Assembly: GCA_025935735.1 (NCBI GenBank)
Contig: JAICUS010000458.1
Span: 1-5,043 of the forward strand
Direction: 5' to 3'
Length of the DNA: 5,043 bases
Source: Solirubrobacteraceae bacterium
GTDB lineage: Bacteria; Actinomycetota; Thermoleophilia; Solirubrobacterales; Solirubrobacteraceae
How positions within the stretch are numbered: position 1 is the stretch's first letter; every line of letters starts with the position of its first letter. A program made the position numbers and the translations under genes. A model generated the notes under the pieces. The model saw only the letters and a program-made list of their open reading frames with translations. It was not told where the DNA came from and made no database searches. Shown here one piece after another: positions 1-5,043 of this stretch.

Positions 1-521
1 AGTACGCGCCGGTCAACGCCCGCGTCTACCTGCACTCGCCGTCGATCTGGTACCAGAGCGTGACGATCAACAAGGGCACGGACGCGGGCGTGGAGCGCGA
101 CGACCCGGTGATCAACGGCGCCGGCCTCGTGGGCCGGGTGGAGACGGTGACCGGCGGCCAGGCCGTGGTCACGCTGATCACCGACAAGGACTTCGCCGCC
201 GCCGGCGTCACCTCGGACACCCGCGAGCCGGGCAGCGTCACCCCGGCGCTCGGCGCCACCGGCGACCTGCTGTTCGACCTCGTGGCCGACGTGAGCAAGG
301 TGCGCACGGGCGAGCTGGTCGTCACCGCGGGCACGACGGAGTCGCGCCTGCAGTCGCCGTTCCCGCCGGCCATCCCGATCGGCACGGTCACCCGGATCGA
401 CCTGGGGGAGGGCGACCTCGACCCGCGCATCCACATCAAGCCGGCGGCCGATGTGCGCAAGCTCGACATCGTCCAGGTGCTGACCAAGCCGCACGCGAAC
501 CTCACGGCGGCGGTCCGGTGA
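1..521 (+). CDS. mreC: Rod shape-determining protein MreC (3' part, 5' end outside window)
   Basis: MreC is a bitopic membrane protein whose extracytoplasmic part scaffolds the elongasome, binding PBP2 and linking it through MreD to MreB. The reading frame is open from base 3 (bases 1-2 finish a cut codon) and gives 172 residues to the TGA at 519-521. The family pattern is clear. It starts with the segment ARVYLHSPSIWYQSVTI, followed by NKGTDAGV and a GAGLVGRV stretch, all from the beta-barrel core. The second barrel has GELVVTAG, then FPPAIPIGTV, and the end DIVQVL. The N-terminal membrane helix and coiled coil lie upstream, outside the window. A GTG at 60 is in frame, but conserved sequence continues upstream of it, so it is not the start. 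The protein ends soon after the second barrel, with no long low-complexity tail. The stop overlaps the mreD start by 4 bases (GTGA), suggesting coupled translation. Identification is secure from sequence and neighbours. Confidence 0.95.
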   Translation, partial: YAPVNARVYLHSPSIWYQSVTINKGTDAGVERDDPVINGAGLVGRVETVTGGQAVVTLITDKDFAAAGVTSDTREPGSVTPALGATGDLLFDLVADVSKVRTGELVVTAGTTESRLQSPFPPAIPIGTVTRIDLGEGDLDPRIHIKPAADVRKLDIVQVLTKPHANLTAAVR

Positions 522-1084
522 CGATCACCGCGGCCTCCGTGACCCGGCTGACCCTGATCGGGCTGATCGGCGGGATCATCCAGCTCAGCGCGGTCTCGCA
601 GATCCCGATCTTCGGCGTCCCCGCGGACCTGTCGCCGCTGCTGGTGTGCATGGTCGGCTTCCTCGCGGGGTCGGTCCCGGGCGCCGTGTTCGGGTTCTGC
701 CTGGGCCTGTTCGTCGACTTCTCGCTTTCGCAGCGGCTCGGCGTGACCTCGCTGGTGTTCACCGGCGTCGGCTACGGTGCAGGGCGGGTCCGCGAGCTGC
801 GCGACCCGGCACACGGCCTGGCCCCGGTGGCCGTCGGCGCGGCCGCCACCGCGCTCTCGCAGGTCGGCTTCGCGCTGATGCAGTTCCTGCTCGGCGTCGA
901 CGCCCCGGTGTCCGTGCTGCTGCTGCGCCAGATCCTGATGACGATCGTGCTCAACACCCTGCTCGCCCTGCCCGTCTACGCGATCATCCGCCGCGTCCTG
1001 GCGCCGTTCCTGCCCGACGACCCGCGCCGCCGCCGGCGCCGGGCCTACACCACGGGCGGCCTGAGCCCGATCAGCCGGGCCTGA
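518..1084 (+). CDS. mreD: Rod shape-determining membrane protein MreD
   Basis: MreD is the small polytopic membrane partner of MreC in the elongasome. The 188-residue product has the usual length and is almost wholly hydrophobic. Likely helices lie near residues 11-32, 38-51, 53-68, 75-90, 101-125 and 131-157. Typical family marks are the polar VPADLSPLLV turn (D37), a glycine-rich G-x-x-x-G run leading to GLFVDFSL (D67), and LGVTSLVFTGVGYG after it. The tail after the last helix carries six arginines in a row (170-175, bases 1025-1042), expected to face the cytoplasm by the positive-inside rule. The GTG start at 518 overlaps the mreC stop by 4 bases. No clear Shine-Dalgarno precedes it, so reinitiation by ribosomes ending mreC is the likely mode. 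The TGA at 1082-1084 shares one base with the mrdA ATG. MreD diverges fast, so part of the assignment rests on position between mreC and mrdA. Confidence 0.93.
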   Translation: MTITAASVTRLTLIGLIGGIIQLSAVSQIPIFGVPADLSPLLVCMVGFLAGSVPGAVFGFCLGLFVDFSLSQRLGVTSLVFTGVGYGAGRVRELRDPAHGLAPVAVGAAATALSQVGFALMQFLLGVDAPVSVLLLRQILMTIVLNTLLALPVYAIIRRVLAPFLPDDPRRRRRRAYTTGGLSPISRA

Positions 1085-3252
1085 TGCCACAGCGCGTGGA
1101 GGAACGCATCCGGCCGATCACGCCGCAGCTGGCGTGGCGCGTCGCCGTGCTCGGCGGCCTGGCGTTCGTGCTGTTCGGGATCGTCTTCTTCCGCCTCTGG
1201 TACCTGCAGGTGCTGACCGGCGAGCAGGCGGTGTCCCAGGCGCGGGAGAACCGGGTGCGCAAGGTGCGCATCGAGGCGCCGCGCGGCGACATCGTGGACC
1301 GCAACGGCGTCCGGCTGGTCACCACGAAGGTCGCCGCGGTGGTCCAGATGGTGCCGACCGCGCTGCCGAAGGCGCTGCTGCTGCAGGCCGACGACTACCG
1401 CAAGGCGCTCTCGGCGTCCGAGCGGGCGCGGCTGGCCGCCGTGGCCCGGCGCAACGCGTTCGACCGCCAGCTGCGCGACGACCCCAAGAAGACGACCAAG
1501 GCCCAGCGCCGCTACCTGCACAAGCTGCGCCGCCAGGCCGACCAGGCCCGCCCGGTGGCCGTCCCGCCGCCGCCCGCCGGCCAGGTCAAGCTCCTGCACG
1601 TCTACCACCGCCTCTCGCGGGTCATGGGCATGTCCTCGCGGGCGATCCACAACCGGGTCATCCGCGGCCTGGCCGACCAGCCCTACTCCAACGTGACGAT
1701 CCGCACCGACGTCCCGCGGGCCCAGTTCAACTACATGCGCGAGCACGCCGAGCTGTTCCCCGGCGTCGTGGTGACCAAGCGCTACCTGCGCCAGTACCCG
1801 CACGGGAGCCTCGCCGCCCAGCTGTTCGGCTCGGTGTCGGAGATCACGGCCGGCCAGCTCTCCGAGAAGAAGTACAAGGGCGTCGCCCAGGGCACGCGGA
1901 TCGGCCAGAGCGGCCTGGAGGAGAGCTACGACCGCTACCTGCGCGGCACCGACGGCTACCAGAAGATCGTCGTCAACGCCACCGGCAACCGCGACGACCG
2001 CCGGCGGGCCTCGGTCAAGGAGCCCGTCCAGGGCGAGCGGCTGAAGCTCACGCTCGACTACGACCTCGAGAAGGCGGGCGACCAGGCGCTGCAGCAGGCG
2101 ATGTCGCACTCGGCGTTCGGCGCCAACGCCGGCGCATACGTGGCCATGGACCCGCGCGACGGCTCGATCCTGGCCATCGGCTCGGCGCCCAGCTTCAACG
2201 CGAACGTCTTCGCCAAGCCGATCTCGCAGAAGACCTACGACTACCTCACCTCGGATGCCACGGGCGCGCCGCTGCTCGACCGCGCCACCGAGTCCGGCTA
2301 TCCGACCGGATCGACCTTCAAGCCGGTGACCGCGCTGGCCTCGCTGCAGGCCGGGACGATCACCCCGAGCTCGACCTACGTGGACACCGGGCACTTCAAG
2401 CTCGGCACGCAGAGCTACCAGAACGCCCAGGGGGCGAGCTACGGCACGCTGGACCTGGCACGGGCGCTGCAGGTGTCCTCGGACGTGTTCTTCTTCCGGC
2501 TGGGCGCGCTGGACAACGACCGCGGCGCGATCATCCAGCGCGAGGCGCGCAAGCTCGGCTTCGGCCGCAAGACGGGGATCGACCTGCCGGGCGAGGCGCC
2601 CGGGCTGGTGCCCGACTCGGCCTGGCGCGACCGCGGCTACGCGCAGTACGTCAAGTGCGCGAACAAGTACAACGTGCCCCAGGGGACGACCGCGGCGCTG
2701 TTCAAGTGCGGCGGCATCGAGAAGCGCTGGACGCCGGGCGACAACGTCAACCTGGCGGTCGGCCAGGGCGACCTGGAGGCCACGCCGCTGCAGCTCGCGA
2801 CCGCGTACGCGGCGCTGGAGAACGGCGGCACGATCGTGCGGCCCCATCTCGGCAAGGCGATCGAGGACTCGCTCGGGCGCACGGTGCAGCAGATCCGGGC
2901 CAAGCCGCGCCGCCACGTGCACATGAACGCGCAGTACCGGTCGGTCATCCTGGACGGCCTGCGCCGGGCGGCCAACGAGAAGGGCGGCACCTCGGCCGAC
3001 GTGTTCGCCGGCTTCCCGAAGCAGTACACGGTCTACGGCAAGACCGGCACGGCCGAGCGCGGGATCAACCCCGACCAGGCCTGGTACGCCTGCTTCGTGC
3101 CCGACAAGGCGCGGCCGATCGTGGTCGTGGTGACGATCGAGAAGGGCGGGTTCGGTGCGGAAACTGCGGCACCTGCGGCGCGGTTGATCCTCTCCAACTG
3201 GTTCGATGTGCCCGACACCGCGTTCCACGCGGGGACCAGCGCGACACTATGA
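1084..3252 (+). CDS. mrdA: Penicillin-binding protein 2 (elongasome transpeptidase)
   Basis: This class B PBP is a D,D-transpeptidase that cross-links new glycan strands made by RodA on the outer face of the membrane. The product is 722 residues, somewhat longer than typical PBP2. Order: short cytoplasmic N-terminus; membrane helix about 18-36; pedestal with RGDIVDRNG (67-75); a basic insert about 103-165; the GQSGLEESYDRYLRG motif (274-288); then the transpeptidase domain. Its catalytic motifs are complete: S410-T-F-K413, S465-S-D467 and K653-T-G-T, with the GQG motif at 560-562. Aspartate in the second motif, instead of the SxN common in PBP3/FtsI, fits the PBP2 type as I recall it. Only three cysteines occur: C525 and C542 in an insert before GDNVNLAVGQG, and C670. 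The ATG at 1084 is chosen because it overlaps the mreD stop (TGATG); a GTG at 1096 is the alternative. The open frame extends upstream to 646, but that part is the mreD shadow. The stop overlaps rodA. Confidence 0.96.
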   Translation: MPQRVEERIRPITPQLAWRVAVLGGLAFVLFGIVFFRLWYLQVLTGEQAVSQARENRVRKVRIEAPRGDIVDRNGVRLVTTKVAAVVQMVPTALPKALLLQADDYRKALSASERARLAAVARRNAFDRQLRDDPKKTTKAQRRYLHKLRRQADQARPVAVPPPPAGQVKLLHVYHRLSRVMGMSSRAIHNRVIRGLADQPYSNVTIRTDVPRAQFNYMREHAELFPGVVVTKRYLRQYPHGSLAAQLFGSVSEITAGQLSEKKYKGVAQGTRIGQSGLEESYDRYLRGTDGYQKIVVNATGNRDDRRRASVKEPVQGERLKLTLDYDLEKAGDQALQQAMSHSAFGANAGAYVAMDPRDGSILAIGSAPSFNANVFAKPISQKTYDYLTSDATGAPLLDRATESGYPTGSTFKPVTALASLQAGTITPSSTYVDTGHFKLGTQSYQNAQGASYGTLDLARALQVSSDVFFFRLGALDNDRGAIIQREARKLGFGRKTGIDLPGEAPGLVPDSAWRDRGYAQYVKCANKYNVPQGTTAALFKCGGIEKRWTPGDNVNLAVGQGDLEATPLQLATAYAALENGGTIVRPHLGKAIEDSLGRTVQQIRAKPRRHVHMNAQYRSVILDGLRRAANEKGGTSADVFAGFPKQYTVYGKTGTAERGINPDQAWYACFVPDKARPIVVVVTIEKGGFGAETAAPAARLILSNWFDVPDTAFHAGTSATL

Positions 3253-4442
3253 GCGCCCCGATCCAGCCTGCCTCCGAGCCGCCGCCTCCGCTCGTGCCGC
3301 GCGAGTGGCGCCTGCGCCTGGACCCGCTGCTGCTGCTCGCCACGCTCGGCCTGGTCGCCTGCTCGCTGATCACGCTCAAGGGCGCGACCGCGCACGACGT
3401 GGCCGGCGACCCGACCTACTACGTCAAGCGCCAGGCGATCTACGCGGTCATCGGCCTGGCGCTGATGTACGGCGTCTCGCGGCTGGACTACTCGCGGCTG
3501 CGCGAGTGGCGCTACCCGCTCTACGGGCTGCTGATCGTCTCGCTGATCTTCGTGCTGGGCGTGGCGAAGGCGACCAACGGCGCCAAGAGCTGGATCCCGC
3601 TGCCGGGCTTCCACCTGCAGCCCTCGGAGATCGGCAAGGTGCTGCTGATCGTCGCGTTGTCGGGCTTCCTGGTCGAGCACATGCGCGACCTGGGCCGCCA
3701 GACCACGGCCCGGGTGATGCTGCTGGGGCTGATCCCGACGCTCATCGTCATGGCCGAGCCGGACCTCGGCTCGGCCACCGTGTACGTCGCCGGGACGCTG
3801 GCGCTGCTGTTCGTCGCCGGCGCACCGTGGCGGCACTTCGCGGCGCTGACCGCGCTGTTCGCCGTGGCGGTCTCGCTGACGCTGGTGGTGGCGCCCAAGG
3901 CGGGCGTCGAGGTGCTCAAGCCCTACCAGGTCCAGCGCCTGACCGCGTTCCTGCACCCCTCTTCCGATCCGCGCAACGCGGGCTACAACCAGGTGGAGGC
4001 GCGGACGGCGATCGGCGCCGGCGAGAAGACCGGCCGCGGCGTGGCCAACGCCACCCAGACGTCGCTCGGCTTCCTGCCGGCGCACCAGACCGACTTCATC
4101 TACGCGGTGATCGGCGAAACCTACGGTTTCGTCGGTTGCGCGCTCATCTTGTCGCTCTACGCGCTATTGATATGGCGCGGATTGCACATCTTGACGATCG
4201 CGAAGAACCTCTTCGGAGCGCTGCTGTGCGGCGGCATCACCGTGATGCTGCTCTTCCAGCTTTTCGTGAACATCGGGATGAATGTGGGGATCATGCCCAT
4301 CACCGGCGTGACCGCTCCCCTCTTGAGCTTCGGCGGCTCGTCGATGCTCTCCACCTTCCTGGCTCTCGGATTGCTCCATGCCGTCCACGCGCAGGCGCGC
4401 GAGACGGCGGCGGGCAAGGGAAGGGCCACCGTCTTCCAATGA
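3249..4442 (+). CDS. rodA: Peptidoglycan glycosyltransferase RodA (SEDS family)
   Basis: RodA polymerises lipid II into glycan strands and works as a complex with PBP2, encoded just upstream. The 397-residue length is normal for the family. A proline-rich cytoplasmic start (residues 3-16) precedes about ten membrane helices. Landmarks are the GAKSWI segment with W115, the LQPSEIGK loop, EPDLGSA (D172), the extracytoplasmic HPSSDP loop (D240) followed by AGYNQVEARTAIGAG, and HQTDF with D282. The C-terminal part has FVNIGMNVGIMPITGV and then LLSFGGSS. W115 and D282 match the positions reported essential in other RodA proteins (W105/D280 in B. subtilis, D262 in E. coli) by my manual alignment. 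RodA rather than FtsW is supported by the mre-mrdA neighbourhood. The ATG overlaps the mrdA stop (ATGA). A GGGGA lies 13 bases upstream, too far to be a strong ribosome site, so coupling is likely. Codon use changes from about 4116: about 15 of the last 108 codons end in A/T, against about 5 of the first 289. Confidence 0.96.
   Translation: MSAPIQPASEPPPPLVPREWRLRLDPLLLLATLGLVACSLITLKGATAHDVAGDPTYYVKRQAIYAVIGLALMYGVSRLDYSRLREWRYPLYGLLIVSLIFVLGVAKATNGAKSWIPLPGFHLQPSEIGKVLLIVALSGFLVEHMRDLGRQTTARVMLLGLIPTLIVMAEPDLGSATVYVAGTLALLFVAGAPWRHFAALTALFAVAVSLTLVVAPKAGVEVLKPYQVQRLTAFLHPSSDPRNAGYNQVEARTAIGAGEKTGRGVANATQTSLGFLPAHQTDFIYAVIGETYGFVGCALILSLYALLIWRGLHILTIAKNLFGALLCGGITVMLLFQLFVNIGMNVGIMPITGVTAPLLSFGGSSMLSTFLALGLLHAVHAQARETAAGKGRATVFQ
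4111..4135 (+). other. RNA hairpin inside the rodA coding region
   Basis: Bases 4111-4121 pair with 4125-4135 around a three-base TAC loop. The inner seven pairs (4115-4121 with 4125-4131) are perfect Watson-Crick. The stem continues through a G-T wobble (4114/4132), two G-C pairs, and a final T-G wobble. It lies over codons for the conserved RodA segment IGETYGFVG, using GAA and GGT where neighbouring codons are GAG and GGC. There is no following T-run, so it is not a canonical intrinsic terminator. The pairing is seen in the sequence. Any role (RNase cleavage site, mRNA stabiliser, or chance) is open. Confidence 0.5.
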
Positions 4443-4444
4443 GG
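4441..4444 (+). promoter_or_regulatory. Shine-Dalgarno site for the RNase E/G gene
   Basis: GAGG sits inside the rodA stop region (the TGA at 4440-4442 supplies its first two bases), with 7 bases (TTCTCAA) between it and the TTG start at 4452. It is the best-placed ribosome site in the window and decides the non-ATG start of the RNase gene. The spacer is A/T-rich compared with its surroundings, which should keep the start region open. Function is inferred from position and sequence. Confidence 0.75.
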
Positions 4445-4451
4445 TTCTCAA

Positions 4452-5043
4452 TTGCGAAAGCAAGTTTTGGTCACGGTCGACCGGGGCGAGTCCCGCGTCG
4501 CCATGCTCGAGGCGTCGGGCGACCCGACGTCGCCCGCGAAATCCCGCCGCTCACGGGGTGGCCGGAAGCGCCATGACGTCCCGGCCGGTTATCGCGTCGC
4601 CGAGATCTACTTCGAGCGTCGCGGCGGCCGGTCGATCGTCGGCAACATCTACAAGGGGCGCGTCGACAACGTCCTGCCCGGCCTGGAGGCCGCGTTCGTC
4701 GACATCGGCCTCGACAAGAACGGCTTCCTGCACGTGGACGAGATCGTCCTGCCGGGGGTCGAGCAGGCCAAGCGCGGCCGCGGCAACGGGCCGCGCATCA
4801 CGGACCTGCTGAGGCCCGGGCAGGAGATCGTCGTCCAGGTCGTCAAGGACCCGCTCAAGACCAAGGGCGCCCGGCTGTCGATGGAGATCACCATCGCCGG
4901 CCGCTACATGGTCTACGCGCCCACCGGCGAGGGCGTCGGGGTCTCCAAGCGCCTGGACGACAAGGAGCGCGACCGCCTGCGCCGCGAGGCCAAGGGCCTG
5001 GACCTGCACGGCGGCGGCGCGATCGTGCGCACCGCGGCGCATG
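4452..5043 (+). CDS. rne: Ribonuclease E/G family protein (5' part, runs off the right edge)
   Basis: This is the start of an Rne/Rng endoribonuclease, which cuts single-stranded RNA in mRNA decay and rRNA/tRNA maturation. The visible 197 codons begin MRKQVLVTVDRGESRVAML and continue, after a linker, with RVAEIYFER (48-56). An S1-type RNA-binding region starts near residue 62 with IVGNIYKGRV and continues with EAAFVDIG and KNGFLHVDE. Further on come LLRPGQEIVVQVVKDP, TKGARLSMEI, VGVSKRL and the 5'-sensor-side IVRTAA at the right edge. The catalytic DNase I-like domain and zinc link are outside the window, so activity and the E versus G choice cannot be settled. TTG at 4452 is chosen because GAGG lies 7 bases upstream and the first family strand (QVLVTVDRGE) starts there. 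An ATG at 4503 would delete it. Residues 21-47 form a basic, Ser/Arg/Lys-rich linker within the N-terminal fold. There is no long N-terminal extension as in Streptomyces RNase E. The frame is open to the window edge. Confidence 0.92.
   Translation, partial: MRKQVLVTVDRGESRVAMLEASGDPTSPAKSRRSRGGRKRHDVPAGYRVAEIYFERRGGRSIVGNIYKGRVDNVLPGLEAAFVDIGLDKNGFLHVDEIVLPGVEQAKRGRGNGPRITDLLRPGQEIVVQVVKDPLKTKGARLSMEITIAGRYMVYAPTGEGVGVSKRLDDKERDRLRREAKGLDLHGGGAIVRTAAH

Noticed and set aside
646..1083. Upstream in-frame extension of mrdA
   Set aside because: The extension reads through mreD in another frame as Arg/Pro/Ala-rich sequence. PBP2 homology begins just after the ATG at 1084.
2476..2484. S-S-D instead of SxN in the second PBP2 active-site motif, first read as a missing catalytic residue
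   Set aside because: Aspartate at this place is, as I recall, usual in PBP2-type enzymes. The other motifs (STFK, KTGT) are intact, so the enzyme looks active.
1045..3228. Long minus-strand open frame (727 codons) opposite mrdA, and similar minus-strand frames at 26-1090 and 3033-4085
   Set aside because: These are shadows expected in high-GC DNA, where stop codons are rare. Their translations are Arg/Ala/Gly/His-rich low-complexity text without family motifs, while the + strand frames carry full conserved proteins.
1134..3248. Upstream in-frame extension of rodA across mrdA
   Set aside because: This is a GC-driven shadow of mrdA with no recognisable motif. RodA sequence begins after the ATG at 3249.
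4191..4220. Possible internal promoter with TTGACG as a -35 box (also TTGCAC at 4182)
   Set aside because: At 16-18 bases spacing I see no acceptable -10 box. The region is less GC-rich than its surroundings, which makes chance matches likelier. Left as a question under the codon-bias finding.
4503..4505. ATG as an alternative start of the RNase gene
   Set aside because: It would remove the conserved first strand (QVLVTVDRGE) and has no ribosome site as good as the GAGG before TTG 4452.
3206..4576. 456-codon + strand frame over rodA, and the 144-codon frame at 4378-4812
   Set aside because: Both are out-of-frame shadows of rodA and the RNase gene with biased low-complexity translations.
1..5043. 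Search for tRNA, rRNA, CRISPR, insertion sequences, attachment sites, toxin-antitoxin or defence genes
   Set aside because: Nothing of the kind is visible. The window is fully occupied by five housekeeping genes with only a 9-base intergenic gap.

Overview
The window is very GC-rich (roughly 70% by eye, with almost every third codon position G or C). All five genes lie on the + strand, packed end to end with no gap longer than 9 bases. The order is mreC (3' part), mreD, mrdA (penicillin-binding protein 2), rodA and a ribonuclease E/G gene (5' part). This points to a rod-forming or elongasome-bearing high-GC bacterium. My best guess is the deep actinobacterial class Thermoleophilia (Solirubrobacter/Conexibacter/Patulibacter type). 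The reasons are the RNase E/G gene directly behind rodA without a long N-terminal extension, and the two-cysteine insert in the PBP2 transpeptidase domain. The assignment is from memory of these families and is not proven.

Layout: 1-521 holds the last 172 codons of MreC. 518-1084 is MreD, 1084-3252 is PBP2/MrdA, and 3249-4442 is RodA. From 4452 to the right edge runs the start of an Rne/Rng-family RNase, opening with TTG. The first three junctions are stop/start overlaps (GTGA, TGATG, ATGA), which suggests one transcript and translational coupling. The rodA-rne junction has a 9-base spacer with the clearest Shine-Dalgarno in the window.

How the genes work together: MreC and MreD are the membrane scaffold that links the cytoskeletal protein MreB (presumably just upstream, outside the window) to the peptidoglycan synthase. 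RodA polymerises glycan strands from lipid II, and PBP2 is its cognate transpeptidase that cross-links them. The RNase E/G is an RNA-decay and processing enzyme. It is not a wall enzyme, and its place here is an operon linkage, probably leading into rplU-rpmA-obg beyond the window (inference).

No mobile element, CRISPR array, tRNA, rRNA or novel system is visible, and the genes are housekeeping genes. The most unusual signal is a stretch of about 480 bases (about 4116-4595), covering the end of rodA and the start of rne. There the strict G/C-ending codon bias relaxes sharply, and it begins inside an almost perfect 11-bp RNA hairpin (4111-4135). Lineage-type inserts in PBP2 and a basic linker in the RNase are also worth a second look.
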